From NCBI GenBank assembly GCA_963824475.1, contig CAWGPR010000007.1, positions 310,001 to 374,000 on the forward strand: a DNA stretch of 64,000 nucleotides, written 5' to 3'. Source of the DNA: Roseiarcus sp963824475. GTDB taxonomy: Bacteria > Pseudomonadota > Alphaproteobacteria > Rhizobiales > Beijerinckiaceae. The first letter of the stretch is position 1. Every line of letters begins with the position of its first letter. The notes beneath the pieces are model-generated. The model made no database searches, was not told the origin of the DNA, and saw only the letters and a list, made by a program, of their open reading frames with translations. The position numbers and the translations under genes were made by a program. Below, piece by piece: positions 41,266 to 49,502 of the stretch.

Positions 41266-41532
41266 CGGAAGGTCCCTTATATGGGGCGCAAGATGGCCCA
41301 TTCAACAAAACGGCCGAACCGGGATGTCGTCCAGGTCGGTCGCGACTCTGATCCCGCGCGCTAACCGGCCCGCGGATCGCGCGCTTATACAGATTTCGCG
41401 CCGCGGCGCCAGCAAAATGTTGTAGCCCCCCTTGGCGTGCGCTCGCCTTCCGGCTCCCTCGGCGCAATTCAGACGCTTCAAATGCATGGGGCAATCGGAC
41501 GTGATATAGGCACAGGCGAGAGGTTCCGCCCA

Positions 41533-41754
41533 ATGCACGTTGCAGTCCTGAAGGCCGCCTTCGATGAAGAAGCCCACGTCTGGTACGTGGAAAGCTCAGA
41601 TATCGAAGGGCTGCATGTGGAGGGGGACACGTTCGAGGCGTTCCGCCGCAACGTGGCGGACGCCGCCGCCGACCTCCTCGAAGGCGACGGAGCTGGAGAA
41701 ATCCGCATCGAGATCATCGCCCACGCCTCCGTCCGCGCTCGCGTCGCAGCGTGA
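41533..41754 (+). CDS. HicB-like antitoxin, DUF1902 domain
   Basis: A 73-residue protein of the DUF1902 (HicB-related) family: HVAVLKAAFDEEAHVWYVES, DIEGLHVEGDTFEAFRRN and a hydrophobic helix AADLL. In such pairs, the HicB-like protein neutralises a HicA mRNA interferase and often binds the promoter. Its stop overlaps a GTG that begins the HicA remnant (GTGA), the usual coupling. The antitoxin reads through intact while the toxin does not. Confidence 0.75.
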   Translation: MHVAVLKAAFDEEAHVWYVESSDIEGLHVEGDTFEAFRRNVADAAADLLEGDGAGEIRIEIIAHASVRARVAA

Positions 41755-41930
41755 AGGAGTTCGCCACCGATTGAGCAACGTCGGATGTTCTTTTCTCCGC
41801 TACGGAAAGGGCGACCACGACCATCTGGACGACCCCGCAGGGCAAGCGGATTGTCGTGCCGGTCCAGATCAAATCCCGACACACCGCGAACGGCATTTTG
41901 AAGGAAGCGAATGTGCCTAAGGCGTTTTAA
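41751..41930 (+). pseudogene. HicA-like toxin, broken by two indels
   Basis: The three frames together spell a HicA/YcfA-type protein. The start VKEFAT is in the first, NVGCSFLRYGKGDHD in the second and IWTTPQGKRIVVPVQ followed by IKSRHTANGILKEANVPKAF in the third. The GDHD-IW stretch is where the catalytic His of HicA toxins sits. One base appears missing near 41769-41772 and one extra near 41819-41822. Neither is in the CGANTC context of the other frameshifts. It may be a true inactivated toxin, since an intact antitoxin makes loss harmless, or two errors. Confidence 0.68.
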
Positions 41931-42021
41931 GCGCTTCGGAATCCTCGCCCGCCGCCCCGCCTGGTTGCCGCCAGCGCCAGAAGCCGCTACCAACTCGCGA
42001 TCCTGCCCCTCCAAATTTCCG

Positions 42022-42534
42022 ATGCCCGCCTCTCCGGACGACCTCATCGCCTATCTGGCTACGCTCGGCGTCGAGACGACGACCGTCGATCATCCGCCGC
42101 TATTCACGGTTGAGGATTCCCAAGCGCTGCGGGGCGACATCCCCGGCGGCCACACCAAGAACCTGTTCGTCAAGGACAAGAAAGGCCGGCTGTTCCTCCT
42201 TGTCCTAGGCGAGGAGACCACGGTCGATCTCAAGCGGGTGCACGAGAAGATCGGCGCGCACGGGCGCGTTTCCTTCGGCTCCGCCGAATTGCTGGAGGAG
42301 GTCTGGGGCGTAAAGCCGGGGGCGGTGACGCCATTCGGCGCCATCAACGACCAAGCCGGCAAGGTTCACGTCGTGCTGGACGAAGCGATGATGCGCCATG
42401 AGCGGCTCAACTTTCATCCGCTGGTCAACACCCGCACCACCGGGCTTAAGAGCGCCGACCTGGTCAAATTCCTGCGAGCCACCGGACATGAGCCGCTGGT
42501 CAGGGCTTTGGGCCGGGACCAAGCCGCCGGTTGA
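42022..42534 (+). CDS. Prolyl-tRNA editing protein (YbaK/ProX family)
   Basis: A 170-residue stand-alone editing deacylase that hydrolyses mischarged aminoacyl-tRNA(Pro). Conserved pieces are TVDHPPLFTVEDSQALRG, the HTKNLFVKDKKGRLFLLVLG active region with the catalytic Lys, GRVSFGSAELLEEVWGVKPGAVTPFG and VVLDEAMM. The pattern fits the alphaproteobacterial ProX/PrdX group that edits Ala-tRNA(Pro). The ATG at 42022 begins the conserved domain; 37 upstream codons are unconserved. Confidence 0.92.
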   Translation: MPASPDDLIAYLATLGVETTTVDHPPLFTVEDSQALRGDIPGGHTKNLFVKDKKGRLFLLVLGEETTVDLKRVHEKIGAHGRVSFGSAELLEEVWGVKPGAVTPFGAINDQAGKVHVVLDEAMMRHERLNFHPLVNTRTTGLKSADLVKFLRATGHEPLVRALGRDQAAG

Positions 42535-42617
42535 ATAAAAAGCCGAACGCCTCCATTTAGGGCGTTAAAGCGGACGGGCCGGGGCCTGCCCGCTCGCTCG
42601 GCTGGAGATGATGGGAC

Positions 42618-43529
42618 ATGGCGAATGTGAGCGGCGCGGTTGCGCCTCAAACCAAGGCGGGTTCGGTCAAGGAGGTCACGACGGCCTCGTTCCGCGCCGA
42701 CGTCCTGACGGCCTCGACGCGCCAGCCCGTTCTGGTCGACTTCTGGGCGCCGTGGCGCGGGCCCTGCAAGCAGCTTGCGCCGGCCTTGGAGAAGGCGGTC
42801 GCTGACTCCGGCGGCAAGGTCGCCCTGGTCAAGATGAACATCGACGACCATCCCCAGATCGCGGGCCAACTCGGCATCCAGTCGATTCCGGCGGTGATCG
42901 CCTTCGACAAGGGGCAGCCGGTGGATGGATTTGTCGGCGCGCTGCCAGAAAGCCAGATCCGCGGCTTCATCGAGCGGCTCGTCGGTCCGCTCCAGAACGA
43001 ATCGGCGGCGCTGCTGGCCGAGGCCGAGGAAGCGGCCGCCAAAGGCGACGCCGCCGGGGCTGCGGCGATCTATTCCGAGATTCTGGCCGATGATCCGGGC
43101 GAGGCCAAGGCGATCGGCGGGCTCGCCAAACTCCATGTCGCCGCCGGACGGCTCGCGGAGGCGAAAGCCTTGCTGGAGACGGCTCCTGCCGCGCCGGCCG
43201 GCAAGGAGCCGGACCCGGCGGTCGCCGCCGCCTGGGCGGCGTTGCGCCTCGCCGAACAAGCCTCGAACGTTGGCGAGCTTGCGCCCCTTGAGCAGGCTGT
43301 GGCCGCCAATCCGAATGACTACCAGACGCGCTTTGACCTTGCGGTAGCGCTGTCGGCGAAGGGCGACCGGGCCGGCGCCGCCGACCAACTGCTTGAAATC
43401 ATTCGCCGCGACCGCAAGTGGAACGACGAGGCGGCGCGCAAGCAATTGTTGCAGTTCTTCGAGGCCTGGGGTCTGATGGACCCAGAATCGGTCGCGGCGC
43501 GGCGCAAGCTGTCGGCGATCTGGTTTTGA
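42618..43529 (+). CDS. CnoX/YbbN-type thioredoxin-TPR chaperedoxin with altered active site
   Basis: A 303-residue protein with an N-terminal thioredoxin domain and C-terminal tetratricopeptide helices (LAEAEEAAAKGDAAGAAAIY onward). CnoX proteins hold proteins stressed by hypochlorous acid and hand them to DnaK and GroEL. The usual WCGPC is here WRGPC: Arg47 replaces the first cysteine and only Cys50 remains, from a CGC codon read without frame disturbance. It thus cannot cycle a disulphide on its own, similar to YbbN of E. coli, which keeps one cysteine. One base change from TGC to CGC would explain it. Confidence 0.9.
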   Translation: MANVSGAVAPQTKAGSVKEVTTASFRADVLTASTRQPVLVDFWAPWRGPCKQLAPALEKAVADSGGKVALVKMNIDDHPQIAGQLGIQSIPAVIAFDKGQPVDGFVGALPESQIRGFIERLVGPLQNESAALLAEAEEAAAKGDAAGAAAIYSEILADDPGEAKAIGGLAKLHVAAGRLAEAKALLETAPAAPAGKEPDPAVAAAWAALRLAEQASNVGELAPLEQAVAANPNDYQTRFDLAVALSAKGDRAGAADQLLEIIRRDRKWNDEAARKQLLQFFEAWGLMDPESVAARRKLSAIWF

Positions 43530-43573
43530 CAGCGAGCCGCCGCGGAAAGCGTCCGAAGAATGGGAAGGGCGCC

Positions 43574-44242
43574 ATGAAGCTCAACCGCACCTTCGCCGGA
43601 CCCGACGAGATGCCGGCGACGATCCCGCTGTTTCCGCTCGCCGGGGCGCTTCTGTTGCCGCGCCGGCCGATCCAGCTCACGGTGTTTGAGCCGCGCTATC
43701 TCGAGATGCTTGACGATGCGCTTGCCGGCGAGCGCCTCATCGGGATCATCCAACCGACCGACCCGGAGGAGACGGGCGACCCGAGCCCGGAGCTTTATCC
43801 GCTTGGGTGCGCCGGCCGCATCGTCCAATACGCCGAGATCGGCGACGGGCGCTGCTTTCTCACATTGATGGGCGTGGCCAGGTTCCATCTCAAGGCGGAG
43901 ACGCCTACGGGACTGCCTTACCGCATTGCAATTACAGATTATTCGCCGTTCGCCGAGGATTTTCTCGAAGGCGCGGGCGAAGCGGCGGTCGATCGCGACG
44001 ATTTGATCGCCGCCTTGAGACGCTTCGCCGAAGTCAACGAGATCAAGGTGGTGTGGAGCGACATCAAGAAGGCGTCGAACGAGGCGCTGGTCAATGGGCT
44101 CTCGATGATGAGCCCCTGCGGTCCGAGGGAAAAGCAGGCCCTGCTCGAGGCGCGCGACCTCAAGTCGCGGGCGGAAATGCTGGTCGCGATCACGACCATC
44201 GAGCTGGCGCGCGGCCAGGACGCGGCGACCCAGATTCACTAG
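43574..44242 (+). CDS. LON peptidase substrate-binding domain protein
   Basis: A 222-residue protein consisting of a Lon N-terminal domain only: IPLFPLAGALLLPRRPIQL, FEPRYLEMLDDALAGERLIG, and GCAGRIVQYAEIGDGR. There is no AAA or protease domain, so it is one of the free-standing LON-domain proteins common in alphaproteobacteria, next to cnoX as here. Function is unknown but substrate or chaperone binding is likely. Its 3' end overlaps the convergent GT2 gene by 53 bases. Confidence 0.88.
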   Translation: MKLNRTFAGPDEMPATIPLFPLAGALLLPRRPIQLTVFEPRYLEMLDDALAGERLIGIIQPTDPEETGDPSPELYPLGCAGRIVQYAEIGDGRCFLTLMGVARFHLKAETPTGLPYRIAITDYSPFAEDFLEGAGEAAVDRDDLIAALRRFAEVNEIKVVWSDIKKASNEALVNGLSMMSPCGPREKQALLEARDLKSRAEMLVAITTIELARGQDAATQIH

Positions 44243-45236
44243 TCCGCGCCGACGGGCGAGCAGCCGCGGACGCAGGCGCATCGTCAAAGCCGACTGCGCG
44301 CTCGACGATATAGAGTGGCCGGCCCTTCGCTTCGGCGTAAATGCGTCCGACATAGAGCCCGACGACTCCGGTCATCAGCATGTTGGCGCCGCCGAGCGCG
44401 GCGATGACCACGATCGTCGAGCTCCAGCCTCTCTCGAGGCTCGGATCGCCGAACGCCCACCGCCCGATCACGCTCAATCCATAGATGAACGCCAGCGCGG
44501 ACACCGCGCCGCCGGCCCACAGCGCCAGGCGAAGCGGCGCGTCGGAGAACGACAGGAGCCCGCTCGCCGCCAGCGAGATCATCTTGCGCAGCGAATATTT
44601 GCTGTCCCCCGCGGCCCGCGGCGGGCGGTCGAAGGCCACCGTTCCCTGGCGGAACCCGATCCAGGCGAACATGCCGCGCACGAACCGGTCGCGCTCGGGC
44701 ATGGCGAGAAAGCAGTCGAGCGCTTTACGGTCGACTAGGCGGAAATCGCCGGCGTTGCGCGGCGGCGGGACGTCGCCCAGCCGCGCCATGAGGCGATAGA
44801 AGAGATCCGCCGTCGCCCGCTTGAACCGGCTTTCGCCTTGACGCGAGACGCGCTCGGCTGAGACGACGTCGTAGCCCTCCTTCCATCTGGCGATCATCGC
44901 GAGCACGACCTCGGGCGGGTCCTGCAGATCCCCGTCCATTACGATGACCGCGTGTCCGGCGGCGTGATCGAGCCCGACGGTGATTGCGATCTGATGGCCG
45001 AAATTGCGCGACAGCTTGATCAGCCGATAGCGCTTGTCGGCGCGCGCCTTGGCCTCGATCACGATCGCGCTCGTATCGTCCGATCCGTCGTCGACGACAA
45101 TCACCTCAGCCTCAGCGTCGAGCGCTGCGAGCAGGGCGTCGAGGCGCTTGAGCAGAATCGGGATGACGGCCTCTTCATTGAAGATCGGCACGACGAGGGA
45201 ATAGGTCGGGGCCACGGCGGCGCGTTCTTTGTCCAT
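44190..45236 (-). CDS. Glycosyltransferase family 2 protein, GtrB/DPM1-like
   Basis: A 348-residue enzyme likely to transfer a sugar to polyprenyl phosphate. The GT-A fold shows LVVPIFNEEAVIPILL, EVIVVDDGSDDTSA and the DxD metal site VMDGDLQDPPEV. Two C-terminal membrane helices (LALWAGGAVSALAFIYGLSV and IVVIAALGGANMLMTGVVGL) give the GtrB/YfdH topology. The last 30 residues are Ser/Pro/Arg-rich and overlap the opposite gene. No glycan operon surrounds it. Confidence 0.9.
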   Translation of the reverse strand: MDKERAAVAPTYSLVVPIFNEEAVIPILLKRLDALLAALDAEAEVIVVDDGSDDTSAIVIEAKARADKRYRLIKLSRNFGHQIAITVGLDHAAGHAVIVMDGDLQDPPEVVLAMIARWKEGYDVVSAERVSRQGESRFKRATADLFYRLMARLGDVPPPRNAGDFRLVDRKALDCFLAMPERDRFVRGMFAWIGFRQGTVAFDRPPRAAGDSKYSLRKMISLAASGLLSFSDAPLRLALWAGGAVSALAFIYGLSVIGRWAFGDPSLERGWSSTIVVIAALGGANMLMTGVVGLYVGRIYAEAKGRPLYIVERAVGFDDAPASAAARPSARTSESGSPRPGRAPARWS

Positions 45237-45371
45237 GAAGGTGGAGTGTTTCGCAAAGGCCTCAACAAAGGCTTGCGGGCGCGGCCATGCCGCAGCGCTA
45301 CTCAGGCGCCGACGGTTCTGTTAAAATGGTTAAAACGCATTAACCGGCGTTCGGCCGCCTGGGAGCCCTCC

Positions 45372-46229
45372 ATGGAATACGAAAACATGCCCTCCTCGTC
45401 GAACATCGAGGACCGTCGCGGCCAAGGCGGCGGGGCGATGGGCGCCGGCGGATTGGGCATCGGCGCGATCATTATCATTTTCGCGATCAGCTATTTCACC
45501 GGCATCTCGCCGCAGGTGCTGATGAGCGGGGCGGAAATGGTCGGCGTCGGGCAACAGAGCGCGCCGCCGCAAACCGCCCCCGTCGATCCGAACGATCCGA
45601 CGCGCGTCTTTCTCGCCAAGGTTGTCGGCGGCACGGAAGGGGTCTGGAAGGAGGTGCTGCCGGCCCAGACCGGCGTCCAGTATCAGCCGGCGACGCTGGT
45701 TATCTATGACGGCGCGACCCGGTCGGGATGCGGCGGCGCGCGCTCGGCGATGGGTCCGTTCTACTGCCCGCTCGACAAGAAGGTCTATCTCGACACGTCG
45801 TTCTTCCGCGACATGAAGACCAAATACGGCGGCGGCGGCGACTTCGCCTATTCCTACGTCGTCGCGCACGAGATCGGCCATCACGTCCAGGACCTGCTCG
45901 GCATCCTCGACAAGGTCGATGACTTGAAGCAGCGGGTGAGCCAGACCCAGGCCAACGCTCTCTCGGTCAGGGTCGAACTGCAGGCCGATTGCTTCGCCGG
46001 CGTCTGGGCCAACCACGCGAACGCGAAGTGGAAGATCCTCGAACCCGGCGACATCGAGAAAGCGATGGCGACCGCGGCCGCGATCGGCGACGACCGGCTG
46101 CAGACCGCCGCGCGCGGCTACGCCGTGCCCGACAGCTTCACCCACGGCTCCTCGGTGATGCGCCAGCAATGGCTGACCGCGGGCTTGAAGAGCGGACAAA
46201 TCAGCGCCTGCAACACGTTCTCGAATTGA
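45372..46229 (+). CDS. YpfJ-family neutral zinc metallopeptidase
   Basis: A 285-residue membrane-anchored protein. One helix (GLGIGAIIIIFAISYFTGIS) after a polar head is followed by a predicted periplasmic peptidase domain with the zinc motif HEIGHHVQ and a later Glu-rich LQADCFAGVWANHA that supplies a third ligand. CPLDKKVYLDTSFF and the final QWLTAGLKSG are family signatures. Function of YpfJ is not known. ATG 45372 is chosen as the first codon of the conserved MEYENM start. Confidence 0.93.
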   Translation: MEYENMPSSSNIEDRRGQGGGAMGAGGLGIGAIIIIFAISYFTGISPQVLMSGAEMVGVGQQSAPPQTAPVDPNDPTRVFLAKVVGGTEGVWKEVLPAQTGVQYQPATLVIYDGATRSGCGGARSAMGPFYCPLDKKVYLDTSFFRDMKTKYGGGGDFAYSYVVAHEIGHHVQDLLGILDKVDDLKQRVSQTQANALSVRVELQADCFAGVWANHANAKWKILEPGDIEKAMATAAAIGDDRLQTAARGYAVPDSFTHGSSVMRQQWLTAGLKSGQISACNTFSN

Positions 46230-46380
46230 CCGCCCCTGTCGCTCGCGGAGCTTTCCAGCGATGGTTAGCCGGCCCCCCTCCCGATATCGGATATGGCGTC
46301 TCCTCTGCGGATGGCGCTGGCCCCCGCCGCGGCCCCGACCGCACGGCCTTGACGTTGCGTCGAGGTGAGCCTATCTCATT

Positions 46381-46395
46381 GTTCATGATTTGTTC
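46381..46395 (+). promoter_or_regulatory. LexA (SOS) box, alphaproteobacterial type
   Basis: GTTC at 46381-46384, seven bases, then GTTC at 46392-46395, an exact match to the GTTC-N7-GTTC direct repeat bound by LexA in alphaproteobacteria. It lies 27 bases before the ATG of the radical SAM gene, where a repressor would block transcription. A separate GTTCCA/TGGAAC inverted pair (46392-46416) overlaps it. Confidence 0.7.
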
Positions 46396-46422
46396 CAATT
46401 CTTCTGTTAGTGGAACACGGCC

Positions 46423-47571
46423 ATGAACCCGACCCCGATCCGCGCCTCCGCGCCTGACCCGCGCCACAGGCCCGAGGCGATCGCCGAACGCATCGTGCCC
46501 GCCGAGCTCAGGCGCGGGCGCGGCGCCGCGACCAACGTCTCTGGCCGTTTCGAGCTTCAGAAGCGCGAGGAGTTCGACGACGGCTGGACGCGGGAGGAGG
46601 CGCTAGAACCGCTCGCGACCGAGGTCACCTGGGAAAAGCCCAAGGCCATCATCACCCGCAACGAGTCGCCGGATATCGGATTCGACCGGTCGATCAACCC
46701 CTATCGCGGCTGCGAGCACGGCTGCTTTTATTGCTACGCCCGGCCGAGCCATGCCTATATGGGGCTCTCCGCCGGGCTCGATTTCGAAACGCGCCTGTTC
46801 GCCAAGGAGCGCGCCGCCGAGCTGCTCGAGCGCGAGCTGGCGTCCCCCAAATACCGGCCGGCGCCCATCGCCTTCGGCGCCAACACCGACCCCTATCAGC
46901 CGATCGAACGGAAGTATCGCATCACCCGGTCGCTGATCGAGACGCTGGCCCAAGCCCGCCATCCGCTCACCATCGTCACCAAATCGAACCTCATTTTGCG
47001 CGACCTCGATCTTTTGGCCCCGATGGCGCGCGACAACCTGGTCAAGGTCTTTGTCTCGGTGACCACGCTCGACCGCGCGCTCGCCCGTGAGATGGAGCCG
47101 CGCGCGCCGACGCCGCAGAAGAGGCTCGAGGCGATCGAGGCGCTCAACGACGCCGGCGTGCCGGCGGGCGTGATGGCCGCGCCCGTCATTCCGGCGATCA
47201 ACGACGAGGAGCTGGAGACGATCCTCACCCGCGCCTATTCCGCCGGAGCGCGAGAGGGGAGCTATGTGGTGCTGAGGCTGCCGGGCGAATTGCGCGACAT
47301 GTTCCGCGAATGGCTGCAAGTCCATTATCCCGACCGGCTCAAACGCGCGGTTTCGTTGATGCAGTCGATGCGCGAGGGCAAGGATTATGAGGCTCAGTGG
47401 GGCCGGCGCATGGCGGGTTCGGGGCCATACGCCTGGATGATCGGGCGCCGGTTCGAGATGGCCGCGCGCCGGCTCGGCTACCGCGAGACCTCGCGGGCGC
47501 TGCGGACCGACTTGTTCCGCAAGCCGACCCTCGTTGCGAGCGAGGCTGGCGCGCAGCTCAGTCTGTTCTGA
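46423..47571 (+). CDS. PA0069-family radical SAM protein
   Basis: A 382-residue radical S-adenosylmethionine protein with the iron-sulphur motif CEHGCFYCYARP, the SPL-like second half VVTKSNL-type strand (TIVTKSNLILRDLDLL) and a C-terminal extension. Proteins of this family are distant relatives of spore photoproduct lyase and are annotated PA0069-like; the substrate is not established. The LexA box at 46381 suggests DNA-damage induction, which supports a role in nucleic acid repair, but this is inference. It converges with a DUF1127 gene, overlapping by 14 bases. Confidence 0.9.
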   Translation: MNPTPIRASAPDPRHRPEAIAERIVPAELRRGRGAATNVSGRFELQKREEFDDGWTREEALEPLATEVTWEKPKAIITRNESPDIGFDRSINPYRGCEHGCFYCYARPSHAYMGLSAGLDFETRLFAKERAAELLERELASPKYRPAPIAFGANTDPYQPIERKYRITRSLIETLAQARHPLTIVTKSNLILRDLDLLAPMARDNLVKVFVSVTTLDRALAREMEPRAPTPQKRLEAIEALNDAGVPAGVMAAPVIPAINDEELETILTRAYSAGAREGSYVVLRLPGELRDMFREWLQVHYPDRLKRAVSLMQSMREGKDYEAQWGRRMAGSGPYAWMIGRRFEMAARRLGYRETSRALRTDLFRKPTLVASEAGAQLSLF

Positions 47572-47935
47572 CCAGGCCCGCCGCCCGCTCGGCCGATTTC
47601 GGTTCTGGCCGCGATGACTGCGGATTGCGCCCAGGCTGGTCATCCGGAACATCGAGCGGCCAGCGCCCGACGCTAGAAGGCGGCCGAGGCCCGAAGGCGT
47701 CGCGGCGCCGTTCGTAGGCCCGTCGCGCGAGGAGCTCGCCCGGATCGCGGTCGAGCGGCATCGCCCAGGCGTCGCGAACGTCGCTTGGGTTGAGGCCGAT
47801 GTCGGCCAGCTCGTGGCGATCCATATTGGCTAGCGTCCGCAGCGTCGCTCGCGCGGCGGCGACGCGGAACGGCCACGCCGCGGCTCGTCTCGCTTGGGCG
47901 CGGATTGTTCGCCACATACGGCTCTCGGGAATCAT
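47558..47935 (-). CDS. DUF1127 domain protein
   Basis: A 125-residue protein with the DUF1127 core RTLANMDRHELADIGLNPSDV near residues 33-53 after an Arg/Ala-rich N-terminus. The C-terminal 60 residues are Pro/Arg-rich and not conserved. DUF1127 proteins with an Arg-rich domain have been shown in other alphaproteobacteria to affect RNA turnover and phosphate-related traits; whether this one does is unknown. It is divergent from the MocR gene, the same arrangement as yjiS-yjiR in E. coli, so MocR probably controls it. Confidence 0.82.
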   Translation of the reverse strand: MIPESRMWRTIRAQARRAAAWPFRVAAARATLRTLANMDRHELADIGLNPSDVRDAWAMPLDRDPGELLARRAYERRRDAFGPRPPSSVGRWPLDVPDDQPGRNPQSSRPEPKSAERAAGLVRTD

Positions 47936-48011
47936 GGGTTCACGTCCTTTCTCAGGCTAAGATCGGACGCGAGGGCTTGCGACGCTAGAGACAGTTCAGT
48001 ACAGTGATCTC

Positions 48012-48042
48012 AAACTGTACCAATCCACTGGCTGTACAGTTT
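48012..48042. promoter_or_regulatory. Palindromic operator for the MocR regulator
   Basis: AAACTGTAC at 48012-48020 and GTACAGTTT at 48034-48042 form perfect 9-bp inverted arms around 13 bases. A further CAGTACAGT half-site lies at about 47998-48006. The palindrome is 15 bases before the MocR start and between the divergent genes, the expected place for autoregulation and control of the DUF1127 gene. Confidence 0.68.
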
Positions 48043-48056
48043 GGAGCGGAGCGTGC

Positions 48057-49502
48057 ATGGATGATCGGCCCGCCTCTCGCGTCGAGACGGCTGCGGCGTT
48101 CATTCGCGGCCGCATAACGAGCCGTGCGCTTGCGCGCGGTGCCCGGCTCCCCTCGGTGCGTGAGCTTGCCGTCAAGCTCGACGTCTCGAAGTCGACCGTC
48201 GTTGAGGCTTACGACCGTCTCGCGGCCGAGGGCGCGGTCGTCGCCCGGCGTGGCTCGGGATTCTTCGTCGCGCGCGCCGCCCGCCCGCTCACGCTCTCGA
48301 GCGAGCACCCGCCGCCTGAGCCCGCGATCGATCCGTCCTGGATCAATCGGCACGCGATGACCGGCGCGCCCGATTTCCTTTGTCCTGGCGCTGGCTGGCT
48401 GCCCAATTCCTGGGTGCTCGATCTCGGCGTCCAGCGGGCGTTGCGCCTCGCGGCGCGCGAGGATCCCGAGCGCCGGCGCCAATATGACGAGCCGCTCGGC
48501 TATGCTCCGTTGCGGCGCCTCTTCTCCGTGCGCCTCGCCGAGCGCGCCGTGCTGGCGGATCCCGACCAGCTCGTCGTGACGGATTCATGCTCGCAGGCGC
48601 TCGATCTCGTCTGCCGCTTTCTCCTCAGCCCAAACGACACGGTGGTGGTCGACGATCCCTGCTATTTCAATTTCCATTCGCTCCTCCGCGCCAATCGCGC
48701 CCAGAGCCTCACGGTTCCGATGACCCCCGATGGCCCCGACGTCGTCGAGCTTGAGCGCCTGTTCGCCGGGCATCGTCCGCGTCTCTATCTCACCGGCGCT
48801 GGGCTTCAGAACCCGACCGGGGTGACGCCCTCGCCGGCGACCGTCCATCGCGCGCTCCGCTTGGCCGAGCAGCACGACGTTCTCATTCTCGAGGACGACA
48901 CGTTCGCAGACTTCGAGGCCGAGCCTTCGACAAGGCTCGCAGCGCTCGACGGCCTGCGCCGGGTCGTGCAAGTCGGCAGCGCCACCAAGGCCGTCGGGGC
49001 CGCGATGCGCTGCGGCTATATCGCCGCGCGGGAGGACTGGATCGCGCAGCTTGTCGATCTCAAGCTGGCGACGACCATGGGCAACAGCGCGACAGGGGCG
49101 CACATTCTGCATCGCGTGCTGACGGAAAGCGGATATCGGCGCCATCTCGACGGTTTGCGCCGGAAGCTCGCCGACGCCATGGGGCGGACGTTGCAGAATC
49201 TTCGCCGCCACGGCCTCATCCCCTGGATCGAACCGCGCGCCGGCATTTATCTGTGGGCTCGCCTGCCTGAGGGCGTCGCCGCCGCGGATGTCGCCCGCCA
49301 CGCCCTCGCGAGGAAGGTGATGTTCGCGCCGGGCCCGGCGTTCAGCGCCTCCGATGAGGCGCGCGGCTGCCTGCGGTTCAATGTCGCCCGCTGCGGCGAC
49401 CCACGCATCTACGAGGTTCTCGACGAAGCCGTCGCCGCCGCTCCCCGCCGCAAGTCCGCCCCGGCACCGAATGTCGCGCTTCAAGCTCATCCTCGAATAT
49501 GA
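48057..49502 (+). CDS. MocR-family PLP-dependent transcriptional regulator (GntR-aminotransferase fusion)
   Basis: A 481-residue regulator. The N-terminal winged helix is GntR-type (LPSVRELAVKLDVSKSTVVEAYDRL at about 30-54, then GSGFFVA). The rest is a fold-type-I aminotransferase domain with the PLP lysine in GSATKAVGAAMRCGY and YLTGAGLQNPTG upstream. In known MocR proteins PLP or an amine is sensed and a dimer binds split direct or inverted sites; a fitting palindrome lies directly upstream. The 3' end overlaps truA by 32 bases. Confidence 0.92.
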   Translation: MDDRPASRVETAAAFIRGRITSRALARGARLPSVRELAVKLDVSKSTVVEAYDRLAAEGAVVARRGSGFFVARAARPLTLSSEHPPPEPAIDPSWINRHAMTGAPDFLCPGAGWLPNSWVLDLGVQRALRLAAREDPERRRQYDEPLGYAPLRRLFSVRLAERAVLADPDQLVVTDSCSQALDLVCRFLLSPNDTVVVDDPCYFNFHSLLRANRAQSLTVPMTPDGPDVVELERLFAGHRPRLYLTGAGLQNPTGVTPSPATVHRALRLAEQHDVLILEDDTFADFEAEPSTRLAALDGLRRVVQVGSATKAVGAAMRCGYIAAREDWIAQLVDLKLATTMGNSATGAHILHRVLTESGYRRHLDGLRRKLADAMGRTLQNLRRHGLIPWIEPRAGIYLWARLPEGVAAADVARHALARKVMFAPGPAFSASDEARGCLRFNVARCGDPRIYEVLDEAVAAAPRRKSAPAPNVALQAHPRI

